A stretch of DNA of 31,384 nt from a virus. Made by a program: the position numbers and the translations under genes. The DNA lies in IMG/VR virus record IMGVR_UViG_3300035698_016670, positions 1 to 31,384 of that record. The stretch is one strand, 5' to 3'. Position 1 is the first letter of the stretch; each line of letters begins with the position of its first letter. Shown here in pieces: positions 1-7,487 of this stretch. The notes below the pieces were generated by a model. That model was not told where the DNA came from. It was given only the letters and a program-made list of their open reading frames with translations, and searched no databases.

Positions 1-36
1 AGAACTTTAATTAAACATAAGTTTAATTAAATCTAT

Positions 37-105
37 ATATAATTAAAAAATAATGACTTTATTCCATTTTTTCACTTACATCACACAAACTAAAGATTTG
101 TGTGT
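37..105 (-). mobile_element. IS200/IS605-like end hairpin, inverted copy
   Basis: The stem CACACAAA/TTTGTGTG at 82-89 and 97-104 closes a 7-nt loop that reads TCTTTAG on the minus strand. On the minus strand the hairpin and about 50 nt after it match the region beginning at 31033 on the plus strand: the same loop, the same GATG after the stem, then AAAAATGG, AAAGTCA and TATTTTTTAATTATATATA blocks, while the stem bases differ in a pair-preserving way. Subterminal hairpins with a CTTTAG-type loop are characteristic of IS200/IS605 ends. No transposase is visible; the remainder would lie left of the window. The assignment to this family is inference from pattern memory. Confidence 0.45.
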
Positions 106-549
106 TTTACGTTCAGATATATAAAAATAAAAATTATATGTAAAAAACATGGAATATTTGAACAAACACCAGATAATCATATTAATAAAAAAACTGGTTG
201 TCCTATTTGCAATGAAAGTAAAGGAGAAAAAGAAATAAGAATTATTTTAAATAATTTAAATATTAAATATATAAAACAAAAAACATTTAATAATTGTAAA
301 AATAAAAGAAAATTACCATTTGATTTTTATTTGACTGATTATAATTTGTGTATTGAATTTGATGGAATACAACATTTTAAATCAATTGAATATTTTGGTG
401 GTGAAAAAGTATTAAAAGAAACACAAAAAAGAGATTTAATAAAAAATAATTATTGTAAAGAAAATAATATTAAGTTATTAAGAATTAAATATAATGAGAA
501 TATTTTAAAAAAATTAAAAAAATATAATGAAAAAAATAAAATATTTTAA
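100..549 (+). pseudogene. 5'-truncated Vsr-like/DUF723 homing endonuclease
   Basis: This is the C-terminal part of a free-standing homing endonuclease. It keeps one zinc-binding DUF723-type repeat (C14, H17, C34, C37; motif KKHGIFEQTPDNH) followed by a Vsr/EDxHD-like nuclease core (GEKEI, then FDFYL, then CIEFDGIQHF). The closest relative is the 365-residue gene at 19311-20408, which has four repeats; identical stretches include CNESKGEKEI and KENNIKLLRIKYNENI. Here three and a half repeats are missing, and the reading frame starts at a GTG inside the 3' arm of the hairpin at 82-104. I infer that the element removed the original 5' end. The catalytic residues survive, so residual activity is possible. 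Its last 23 nt overlap the start of the next gene. Confidence 0.7.
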
Positions 550-1645
550 TGATTTTTTAAATGAAGTTTTAATTCATCCTGAATGGATAGAACATTTAGA
601 TAATAAAAACTATATAATTATATCATATAATAAGTATATTTATATTTTAGATGAAAAAAAATTAGAGAAAGAAGATTATTTATTAAAATTTTTAAAAGAA
701 TTAAATAATGAACATATTTTGAAAGAATATTTAGAAAATATAAATTATTATGATTTATTAACTATTATTCGAGAAAAATTACCAAATATTATTATATTTA
801 ATTGGGATTTAAAAAATGGAAATTTAAATAATATAGATTATTATGTTAGTAGTTCAGAATTTAAAATAGATATAAATATATCAAAACAATTTATTGAAAC
901 ATTAAAAGTATTAAGATGGAAATTATTTATTGAATATATTAAATGTTATGAATCATATATTGTTTATGATCAAGAACAAGAAAATACTGAATTGTTACAT
1001 ATTGAAACAGTAATTGAAAATTTTTCAAAAGATATTGAAGTTAGAAAATTACCAAAGAAAATATATCATGGAACATCTACTAGAGTAATTAATGAAATTT
1101 TAAAAATTGGTATTAGACGAAATCAAAAATCTAATTTTAAAAATATTTATAGATTTTGTAAATATTTGTTTTTCACATCATCTATAATTGAAGCAACATT
1201 TTATGCCGATAATAGTGCAAGAAAAACAAAATCTTATCCAGTTATTTTAGAAATTGATTCATCTTGTATAGATATTGATAAAGTTGAAAAAGATTATGAT
1301 TTTTATGTTGATTATATAAATCAGGGAAATGAATATTTTGATGATTTATATAGTAACCAGATATATACTGAATCAGAACCTCAATTAATTCATTTACACA
1401 ATAAATATATTGGTGCAACATATAGAAAATTTAGTTATAAAGCAAATATCTACCCAAAATATATTACTAAAATATATTTTCAAAGTGAAATTAATGGAAA
1501 ATTTGATGATTATGTTGAACAAGATCAATTTGATGATTTTTTAGAAATGGTAGATATGTATAATGATGGGGTTTTTGAAGAAATACCATTAAATTTAGAA
1601 ATATGGGAAGAAGAGAAAAGATATTTAGAAGAAGAAAATGAATGA
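527..1645 (+). CDS. Putative ADP-ribosyltransferase with capsid-targeting-like leader
   Basis: A 372-residue protein. Residues 180-184 read YHGTS, followed by a spaced LFFTSS and an A-x-x-YA segment around residues 214-230. This H-G-T ... [ST] ... Y pattern is typical of the NAD-binding pocket of PARP/Tpt1-like ADP-ribosyltransferases. The C-terminal third is acidic. The N-terminus, MKKIKYFNDFLNE, matches the leader shared by other proteins in the window and the T4 capsid-targeting sequence form, with a possible protease cut after LNE. By analogy with T4 Alt it could be packaged and injected to modify host proteins. The ATG is chosen because it gives the leader; it lies inside the end of the upstream endonuclease remnant. 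The fold assignment is from motifs only, and the catalytic Glu/Gln was not placed with certainty. Confidence 0.55.
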   Translation: MKKIKYFNDFLNEVLIHPEWIEHLDNKNYIIISYNKYIYILDEKKLEKEDYLLKFLKELNNEHILKEYLENINYYDLLTIIREKLPNIIIFNWDLKNGNLNNIDYYVSSSEFKIDINISKQFIETLKVLRWKLFIEYIKCYESYIVYDQEQENTELLHIETVIENFSKDIEVRKLPKKIYHGTSTRVINEILKIGIRRNQKSNFKNIYRFCKYLFFTSSIIEATFYADNSARKTKSYPVILEIDSSCIDIDKVEKDYDFYVDYINQGNEYFDDLYSNQIYTESEPQLIHLHNKYIGATYRKFSYKANIYPKYITKIYFQSEINGKFDDYVEQDQFDDFLEMVDMYNDGVFEEIPLNLEIWEEEKRYLEEENE

Positions 1646-1649
1646 TATT

Positions 1650-1680
1650 TTTGTTAAATAAAATAATTTTTATATCTTTG
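1650..1680 (+). promoter_or_regulatory. Bacteroidota-type promoter
   Basis: TTTG at 1650-1653, a 19-nt spacer, then TATCTTTG at 1673-1680. This is a full match to the primary sigma-factor consensus of Bacteroidota (TTTG, 19-21 nt, TAnnTTTG). It lies 29 nt before the start codon at 1710. Confidence 0.75.
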
Positions 1681-1709
1681 TAAAATTATTAATTTAATCA
1701 AAAATTTTA

Positions 1710-2537
1710 ATGGCAAGAAAACCAAAATTAACTCCAATACAACAATTAAATCTATTAGTTAAAGAACGCACAATTTTAAACGAAGAATTATTTGCACGTG
1801 AAGAAAGAGTTCGAAAATTAACTGAAAAAAGAGATTATGAAATTCTCACCAAAAGATTATTTTATTTTGAAAAAATTTATTTGGATATTCCTATTATCAA
1901 TGTAAATTATGGTATAAGAGATTTTCTATATCCTAAAATAGAATTCAATAATAATCAATATGATTTATGTGCTTTTATTATACAATTATCCACCACAGAT
2001 ATTGTATTAAATTATAGTAATTCATATATGAATTCAATAAAATTATCATTAAAATTGAATACAATTAAATTAAATTATTTAAAAACTATTATAGATAGAT
2101 ATTCAATATTTTATACTGATCTTAAAATGTTTACACTTAAAGTTGAAGTAAAATATAATAGGTTAATAGAAGCTTTTAATATAGATACATTTAAAGAAAA
2201 AATAAAGATATTAAGTGATAAAATAAAAATAATAAATGATGAAAAAATAATATCAGAAGGAATGATTTTTTTATCATCTACACAATATTGGTATAATAAA
2301 ACTGAAGGAATAGATGATGATTATAATAGATATCCATCAGCACAATATAAATATGTTGATGAAATCAGAATATTAAGTGCTACAAAAAATATGGTCACAT
2401 TTTATATAAAAAATACAAATATTACACAACTTTCAAAAAGAAAAGTACATTTAAGAAAATTTATGGAAAGAAGAAATTTTAAATTAACAAAACAAAGTAA
2501 AAGAAAATTAAAATTATTAGAAATTATATATTTTTAA
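1710..2537 (+). CDS. Hypothetical protein, 275 aa
   Basis: Not recognised. The N-terminal 50 residues are basic and helical (MARKPKLTPIQQL, then a Lys/Glu/Arg-rich segment suggesting a short coiled coil). The middle is rich in Asn, Tyr and Ile, and the C-terminus is strongly basic (KLTKQSKRKLKLL), which would suit nucleic-acid contact. It has its own host-type promoter just upstream, so early expression is likely. Its 3' end overlaps the convergent gene at 2524-3069 by 14 nt. No membrane segments are seen. Confidence 0.75.
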   Translation: MARKPKLTPIQQLNLLVKERTILNEELFAREERVRKLTEKRDYEILTKRLFYFEKIYLDIPIINVNYGIRDFLYPKIEFNNNQYDLCAFIIQLSTTDIVLNYSNSYMNSIKLSLKLNTIKLNYLKTIIDRYSIFYTDLKMFTLKVEVKYNRLIEAFNIDTFKEKIKILSDKIKIINDEKIISEGMIFLSSTQYWYNKTEGIDDDYNRYPSAQYKYVDEIRILSATKNMVTFYIKNTNITQLSKRKVHLRKFMERRNFKLTKQSKRKLKLLEIIYF

Positions 2538-3069
2538 AATATTTTTTAGTTTTTAAATAAGTGTTTTTAATTGCTTGGATTCCAAATTTATTTATTTCTC
2601 TAGTACCAATTCCAGCATAATGTTTAGTTAATATTGGAGTATTGCAAATAATAAATTTATCATCATTCCAATAAAACCAATTTTTAATTGTTTGATCATA
2701 AACATACACCTCTTTATGATTATCAATAGCCATTATAATTGACCAACCAGTACCTCCAGAGACTTTATTATTTTTAATAACCCCAATTGCATAAATTGTT
2801 TCTGCATTCTTTACTTGCATCCAATTTCGTGCTAATAGATGCATATAATTATCTATATTAGTTCTTTTTAAAATTTTATTAGCTTTATGAATATTTAAAA
2901 TACCTTCTTGATATTCTTCTTCGGTGATTTCATCTTCTTTTTTTGATAATGGATTTGGTTTTTCATACCAATAGTGATTATGATTATTAAATCCATATTC
3001 TCTACCAATTATATCCCATTGAGAATCAGCTCCTAACGCTCCTCCACTATGATTATAAAATGTATTCAT
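2524..3069 (-). CDS. Circularly permuted YpsA-like SLOG protein
   Basis: A 181-residue protein with the two signature loops of SLOG nucleotide-binding Rossmann proteins in swapped order: HSGGALGADSQWD at residues 7-19 and YAGIGTREIN at 151-160. In ordinary SLOG proteins such as YpsA the glycine-rich AGIGSR strand comes first and SGGAxGAD follows, so this arrangement fits the circularly permuted YpsA (cpYpsA) group. Such proteins are predicted to bind nucleotide or NAD-derived ligands and are often found with NAD- or nucleotide-based conflict systems. No effector domain is attached. It is convergent with the upstream neighbour, and a strong hairpin separates it from the next minus-strand gene, so it probably has its own promoter. 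Confidence 0.65.
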   Translation of the reverse strand: MNTFYNHSGGALGADSQWDIIGREYGFNNHNHYWYEKPNPLSKKEDEITEEEYQEGILNIHKANKILKRTNIDNYMHLLARNWMQVKNAETIYAIGVIKNNKVSGGTGWSIIMAIDNHKEVYVYDQTIKNWFYWNDDKFIICNTPILTKHYAGIGTREINKFGIQAIKNTYLKTKKYFKNI

Positions 3070-3106
3070 AAATTTTATAGAAATATTATGAAAAATAGTT
3101 TACATA

Positions 3107-3135
3107 AAAAAACCAGTATTTAGTACTGGTTTTTT
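3107..3135 (-). terminator. Rho-independent terminator
   Basis: A perfect 12-bp stem, AAAAAACCAGTA (3107-3118) with TACTGGTTTTTT (3124-3135), and a 5-nt loop. It sits directly after the stop of the minus-strand gene ending at 3142. The symmetric A/T tails would let it act in both directions. Confidence 0.8.
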
Positions 3136-3141
3136 AATTAG

Positions 3142-3834
3142 TTATTTTGTTCTTTTGTCAATTATATCTTCAATTTCTTCCCAATCTTCAACAAATTTAT
3201 CATTTTTTAATTTTGTTAATAATTGTTTTGTACTATCTTTAGAAAAATCATATTTTCTATCAGTTTTTCCTTTATCTTCTTTGATATCTTTTGTTGCAGC
3301 TTTTTTTGCTTTTTCTATATCTTCCATATCTAATTTTGATAATTCTTCTTTTTCTTTCTTATCAAATTCAGCAAATCTGTCTATTTTTTTCTTTTTCTCT
3401 TTCTTTTCTTTCTTTTCAGATTTTTCTTCTTTCTTTTCTTCTTTTTTAGGAGTTTCTTTATCTTTTTTAGGGGTCTCTTTTATATCTTCATCTTTAATTT
3501 TAGATGTTTTTATATCTTTTTTCTTTCCACCAATAGTAAATAATGCTTTTTTATTTTTATCAGTACTATCAGTTCTTCCAGTTATTTTATATTTTGTTTT
3601 TCCTGGATCATGAATCATATCATCAGCAACTGTTCGAGCTACTTTTTTTAATTCTTTTTCAGTTATATCTTTATCTTTGAATTTTTTCTCAATAGCAAGA
3701 ATCATATCATATCTACCAAGTTCTTTCATTTTTAATTCACTAATAATGAATGTTGTTGCATCTTTTTCTATTTCTTTTTTTGCAGTTGATTTTGCTGCTT
3801 CATTAAGAATGTCATCAAATCTTTTTATTTTCAT
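3142..3834 (-). CDS. Lys/Glu-rich protein with capsid-targeting-like leader
   Basis: A 230-residue, highly charged protein. The leader MKIKRFDDILNE fits the shared form, with a potential prohead-protease site after LNE at residue 12. Residues about 95-175 are an almost uninterrupted run of Lys, Glu and Asp repeats (EKKEEKSEKKEKK-type), expected to be disordered or a single charged helix. The C-terminus is acidic and basic in patches. The composition resembles phage internal head or DNA-associated proteins, but no fold is recognised. It is transcribed with the gene at 3872-4228 (37-nt gap) and ends at a strong terminator. Long frames on the opposite strand are shadows of the low-complexity coding. 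Confidence 0.8.
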   Translation of the reverse strand: MKIKRFDDILNEAAKSTAKKEIEKDATTFIISELKMKELGRYDMILAIEKKFKDKDITEKELKKVARTVADDMIHDPGKTKYKITGRTDSTDKNKKALFTIGGKKKDIKTSKIKDEDIKETPKKDKETPKKEEKKEEKSEKKEKKEKKKKIDRFAEFDKKEKEELSKLDMEDIEKAKKAATKDIKEDKGKTDRKYDFSKDSTKQLLTKLKNDKFVEDWEEIEDIIDKRTK

Positions 3835-3871
3835 AATTTTGTTATTTTTTTTTATATTATCTTCTTATATA

Positions 3872-4228
3872 TTAAATATATTTTCTTAAAATATTGTAAT
3901 AATCTTCAATAGCATCTAATATAAATTGTGGTTCAGTTCCATGATTATTCATATTTTGTATAGCAAATTGTGATATTTCATGAAAACTTGGAATTCTCCA
4001 AGTCCAACTATCTACCATTTCTCCAACACCTTTATCATAAATAGACATTCTTTTTTCTATATTTTTAAATATTTCTTTATCTTCTGGAATATTTGTGGTA
4101 TTTTTTATTTCTTTTAATTGTTTTATTGCTGTTGCTATTTCATTATGATAATTTCCCATAAAATCATCATAAGTTCCTTCATTTATTAATTTAAAATTTT
4201 CATAATTTTCAATATTTTTCATTTTCAC
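3872..4228 (-). CDS. Hypothetical protein with capsid-targeting-like leader
   Basis: A 118-residue protein, not recognised. The N-terminus (MKMKNIENYENFKLINEG) fits the shared leader, with INE as the candidate protease site at residues 15-17. The rest looks mainly helical and soluble, with an aromatic patch (DSWTWRIPSFHE) near residues 80-91. It is the first gene of a two-gene minus-strand unit with 3142-3834 and is divergent from the topoisomerase gene. A TAATATATAAT motif lies about 12-22 nt upstream of the ATG. Confidence 0.75.
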   Translation of the reverse strand: MKMKNIENYENFKLINEGTYDDFMGNYHNEIATAIKQLKEIKNTTNIPEDKEIFKNIEKRMSIYDKGVGEMVDSWTWRIPSFHEISQFAIQNMNNHGTEPQFILDAIEDYYNILRKYI

Positions 4229-4240
4229 TTATTATTTTTA

Positions 4241-4252
4241 ATTATATATTAA
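4241..4252 (-). promoter_or_regulatory. Candidate phage late-type TATATA promoter motif
   Basis: Reads AATATATAAT on the minus strand, just upstream of the gene starting at 4228. Similar motifs precede the genes at 6162, 20408, 20492 and 24453. The motif resembles T4-type late promoters (TATAAATA), but the region is AT-rich and chance matches are expected. Confidence 0.3.
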
Positions 4253-4311
4253 AAAACAAAAACACTTTTTTAAAATATATAGAAAAACATATAAAAAAAT
4301 AAAACAATAAT

Positions 4312-6102
4312 TTGACTAATAAAACAATAGAAGACAAGTATATAAAACTAACTCATAGAGAACATGTTCTACAAAGACCAGATTCATATATTGGTTCAAC
4401 TGAAACAGAATTAAAAGAAACATTTATTGTTGACGATATTACTGATTTTGAAAATATTAAGTTAAATCCTAAAATAGTTAATTTTAATCCCGGATTTTTA
4501 AAAATATTTGATGAGATTATTGTTAATGCATCAGATCAATTTATCAGAACTGGTAAAGTAAAGTATATCAAAGTAATAGTTGAAAAAGATTTTATTTCTA
4601 TTGAAAATGATGGTCCAGGAATACCTATTGAAATTCATAAAGAACATAAAATCCATGTCCCAGAATTGATTTTTGGATATTTACTAACTTCTTCGAACTA
4701 TGATGATACAGAAGAAAGATTAGTTGGGGGTAAAAATGGGATGGGAGCAACTTTAACAAATATTTATTCTAAATTATTTATTGTTGACACAGCAGATGGT
4801 GAAAAATCTTATAAACAAGAATTCTCAAATAATTTAGAGAAAATAGGAAAACCGAAAATTGGTAAATCAAAAAAGAATTTCACAAAAATAACATATTATC
4901 CTGATTTTGAAAAATTTGGTATGACTGAAATTACTGAAGAAATCCAACAAATCATACTAAAAAGAGTTATTGATGTTGCAGTTTATACAAAAATTAAAAT
5001 TTATTATAATGGTAATTTAATACCAATAAAGAATTTTAATGATTATGTGAAATTGCATACTGATAATGAAATATTTTATCAAGATTTATCAAATGGTTGG
5101 GAAGTTGGTGTATCATCAACAAATATTGAAGAATTTCAACATATTAGTTTAGTGAATGGTATAACTACTTATCAAGGAGGCACTCATGTTAATTTTATTA
5201 CAAATCAAATTGTCAATGAATTAAAAACTCAATTAGAGAAAAAACATAAAAAAGTAATAATTAAACCAAATGATATAAAATCTAAATTATTTATATTTTT
5301 AAATACAAAAATAATTAATCCAGATTTTGATACACAAACAAAAGAAACTTTAAAAACAAGATTAACAAATAAACATATTGGTAATATTCAAGTATCTCAA
5401 AAATTGATAAAATCTATTATGAATTCAGAAATCATAGAAGATATCATGAATTATATTGAAATTAGAGAACATGCTGCATTAAAGAAGTTAAATAATGGTA
5501 AGAAAACTAAGATTCGTATTAGGAAATTAGATGATGCTAATAAAGCTGGAACAACAAAATCATTGGATGCCAGCCTATTTCTTGCAGAAGGGGATTCTGC
5601 AATGAGTACAATTATCACTGGATTTTCTTCAACTGGAAGGGATTATTATGGTGTATTCCCATTGAAAGGAAAACCACTTAATGTTAGAAAATCTACAATG
5701 AAAAAGATTTTAGAGAATGATGAAATAAAGAATATTATATCAGCATTGGGATTAGAATTTGGAAAAGATTATAAAGATTTATCTGACCTAAGATATGGTA
5801 AAGTAGTGTTTGCTGGGGATGCTGATTGTGTAGATGGTGAAACATTAATAAAAACAAAATCTGGTATTAAAAAAATTAAAAATTTAACATATGATGACCA
5901 AGTTTTATCTCATAGCGGAGAATATAAGAGAATTTTAAAGATTATTGAAACAAAAAAAGAAAAATATATTGAGATAAAATATAATAATGAAATATTCAAA
6001 TTTAGTGAGTATCATAAAATGATAGTTCAGAGAGATGGTGATATTGAAATTATATTTGCAAAAGATATGTTGAAAACTGATTTGTTGTTATTAAAAAAAT
6101 AA
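4312..6102 (+). CDS. Type IIA DNA topoisomerase, N-terminal part, fused to N-terminal split-intein half
   Basis: Residues 1-505 are the N-extein: a GHKL ATPase domain (VNASDQ, DGPGIP, GGKNGMGA), a transducer region and a TOPRIM domain with catalytic EGDSA (E426) and the metal-binding D503-A504-D505. Sequence style is that of phage T4 gp39 and eukaryotic/NCLDV topoisomerase II. Immediately after DAD, at Cys506 (nt 5827), the protein turns into an intein: block A (CVDGETLIKTKSG) and block B (FSEYHKMIV, S-x-x-H), and it stops after 91 intein residues. Splicing with the product of 7335-9227 would restore the TOPRIM sequence DADCDGTHIKG. The start is TTG; the in-frame stop at 4300 leaves no upstream ATG, and the leader before KLTHREHVLQRPDSYIGS is the usual length. 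Without splicing the TOPRIM domain is incomplete. Confidence 0.93.
   Translation: MTNKTIEDKYIKLTHREHVLQRPDSYIGSTETELKETFIVDDITDFENIKLNPKIVNFNPGFLKIFDEIIVNASDQFIRTGKVKYIKVIVEKDFISIENDGPGIPIEIHKEHKIHVPELIFGYLLTSSNYDDTEERLVGGKNGMGATLTNIYSKLFIVDTADGEKSYKQEFSNNLEKIGKPKIGKSKKNFTKITYYPDFEKFGMTEITEEIQQIILKRVIDVAVYTKIKIYYNGNLIPIKNFNDYVKLHTDNEIFYQDLSNGWEVGVSSTNIEEFQHISLVNGITTYQGGTHVNFITNQIVNELKTQLEKKHKKVIIKPNDIKSKLFIFLNTKIINPDFDTQTKETLKTRLTNKHIGNIQVSQKLIKSIMNSEIIEDIMNYIEIREHAALKKLNNGKKTKIRIRKLDDANKAGTTKSLDASLFLAEGDSAMSTIITGFSSTGRDYYGVFPLKGKPLNVRKSTMKKILENDEIKNIISALGLEFGKDYKDLSDLRYGKVVFAGDADCVDGETLIKTKSGIKKIKNLTYDDQVLSHSGEYKRILKIIETKKEKYIEIKYNNEIFKFSEYHKMIVQRDGDIEIIFAKDMLKTDLLLLKK
5827..6102 (+). other. 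N-terminal half of split intein (Int-N)
   Basis: 91 codons plus stop. The nucleophile Cys1 is encoded at 5827-5829. Splicing block A is CVDGETLIKTKSGIKKI; block B is around EYHKMIV, with the conserved His in an S-x-x-H setting instead of the common T-x-x-H, followed by FAKDMLKTDLLLL, which matches the usual end of block B. It lies between the second Asp of the TOPRIM D-x-D and the following CDG. Length is close to known Int-N pieces. Confidence 0.9.
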
Positions 6103-6120
6103 AAAAAATGACTTTCATTA

Positions 6121-6132
6121 TTTTATATATAA
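6121..6132 (+). promoter_or_regulatory. Candidate TATATA promoter of the intein-embedded endonuclease
   Basis: TTTTATATATAA, about 30 nt upstream of the ATG at 6162, inside the 59-nt gap after the Int-N stop. It would let the endonuclease be transcribed independently of the topoisomerase. Same motif class as before 20492 and 24453. Confidence 0.35.
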
Positions 6133-6161
6133 GTTATGATATAAAAAATAAAGTAACATAA

Positions 6162-7334
6162 ATGAAAAAGAGAAATTATTGGAATTTAGAAACTTGTAAA
6201 GTAGAAGCCCAAAAATATAAAACCAGAAAAGAATATAGTAAAAAAGCAAAGGGTTCATATGAAAAATCAAGAAAAGAAAAATGGTTAGATGAAATATGTT
6301 TGCATATGAAAAAACCAAAAAAGAAATGGACAAAACAACTTTGTATTAAAAAAATTGAATTGTGTTCTTCAAAAGAAGATTTTTATAATAAGTATAATAC
6401 AGCATATCAATATTGTGTTAGAAATAAACTTTTAGATGAAGTGTGTACATCATTAAAACAAAATTACAAATCAAATGGATTTTGGATATTTGAAGAGTGT
6501 TTAAAAATAGCAAAAAAATGTAAAACAAAAAAAGAATTTAGAAACAAATATACACCATACACAAAATCAGCAAAAAACGGTTGGTTAGAGAGAATATATG
6601 AGGAATGTTCTTTTTTAGATGATTATAATAAAGAATGGATTATATATTCATATTTATTTTCAAACAAGTATGTGTATGTTGGGCTTACAATAAATGAAAA
6701 AAGTAGAAAAAGTAATCATTTATCAAATAGTCCAAAAAGCAGTGTATATAAATTCATAATTAAAAATAATATTAAAAAAGAAAATATTAAATATAAAAAA
6801 GAGAAATCTGGTATAACTGATAAAAAAACAATTAAAAAGTTAGAAGGAAAAATATTACAATCATATTTAGATAAAGGTTATCAAAAAATAAATATTAAAA
6901 AGACAGGTAATCTCGGTGGTGGTATACTTATATGGACAAAAGAAAAATGTTTTGATGTTGCAAGGAAATGTTCAACAAAAAAAGAGTTTAGAGAAATATA
7001 TCAAAGTGCTTATAATAATAGTAGAAAAAATAACTGGATAAATGAAATATATGATTTATTTCGTCCTGAAAATAAATATGATAATATAGATTTATGTAGA
7101 GAAGAATCAAAAAAATATAAAAACAAAACTACATTTAAATTAAAAAATCATAATGCATACAAAACTGCATGTGATAATAATTGGATTGATATGTTTTTTC
7201 CAAAATTTGATTTTTTAGAAAAAGCAATTAAAAACTTCAATAAGACAAAAACAAATAAAGAGTTTAGAGTATTATATCCAAATGATTATGATTATTTTTT
7301 GAGACATAAACTTTTAAAAAAATATAAAAAATAA
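6162..7334 (+). CDS. Free-standing GIY-YIG homing endonuclease with six DNA-binding repeats
   Basis: A 390-residue protein. The GIY-YIG nuclease core occupies about residues 159-245: IIYSYLF and VYVGLT (I161-Y162 ... Y172-V173-G174), R182, H186 and catalytic E228 in KKLEGKIL. It is flanked by three copies before (7-48, 56-97, 108-147) and three after (258-300, 307-346, 351-388) of a roughly 40-residue repeat of the form W-x-x-E-x-C-x(3)-A-x-K-C-x-T-K-K-E-F-R, then Y, ending N-x-W-L-x-E-I. These repeats are common in phage mobile endonucleases and are presumed DNA-binding. The gene lies exactly between the two intein halves: 59 nt after the Int-N stop, and its own stop abuts the ATG of the Int-C gene (TAAATG). 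It presumably cuts intein-free topoisomerase alleles and drives homing of the whole cassette. GIY-YIG enzymes are rare partners for inteins. Confidence 0.88.
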   Translation: MKKRNYWNLETCKVEAQKYKTRKEYSKKAKGSYEKSRKEKWLDEICLHMKKPKKKWTKQLCIKKIELCSSKEDFYNKYNTAYQYCVRNKLLDEVCTSLKQNYKSNGFWIFEECLKIAKKCKTKKEFRNKYTPYTKSAKNGWLERIYEECSFLDDYNKEWIIYSYLFSNKYVYVGLTINEKSRKSNHLSNSPKSSVYKFIIKNNIKKENIKYKKEKSGITDKKTIKKLEGKILQSYLDKGYQKINIKKTGNLGGGILIWTKEKCFDVARKCSTKKEFREIYQSAYNNSRKNNWINEIYDLFRPENKYDNIDLCREESKKYKNKTTFKLKNHNAYKTACDNNWIDMFFPKFDFLEKAIKNFNKTKTNKEFRVLYPNDYDYFLRHKLLKKYKK

Positions 7335-7487
7335 ATGAATATAAACATAGATGATTATTTTTTGGTGTCCCCAGATAGCATAGAAATAAAAAACACAACA
7401 ACAGAATTATATTATGATATTGAAGTTGAAGATGATAATACATTTTATTTAGTTACAAAAAACGATAAATTATTATTAACACATAAT
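7335..7487 (+). other. C-terminal half of split intein (Int-C)
   Basis: 51 residues starting at the ATG. Block F reads YDIEVEDDNTFYLV (residues 27-40) and block G reads LLLTHN (46-51), with the conserved penultimate His and terminal Asn. The next codon, TGT at 7488, gives Cys as the +1 extein nucleophile. It is longer than the 36-residue Int-C of cyanobacterial DnaE inteins, so the break lies further upstream. Together with Int-N it makes a 142-residue mini-intein. Confidence 0.92.

Noticed and set aside
3155-3613. Ser/Phe-rich plus-strand frame opposite 3142-3834
   Set aside because: It is the antisense shadow of a Lys/Glu-rich coding region; composition and lack of a promoter or homology argue against a gene.
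5827-7487. A group I intron in the topoisomerase gene, as in some T4-like genes
   Set aside because: The flanking 91 and 51 codons are in frame with the exteins and carry intein blocks A, B, F and G with Cys1, H-N and Cys+1, so the interruption works at protein level.
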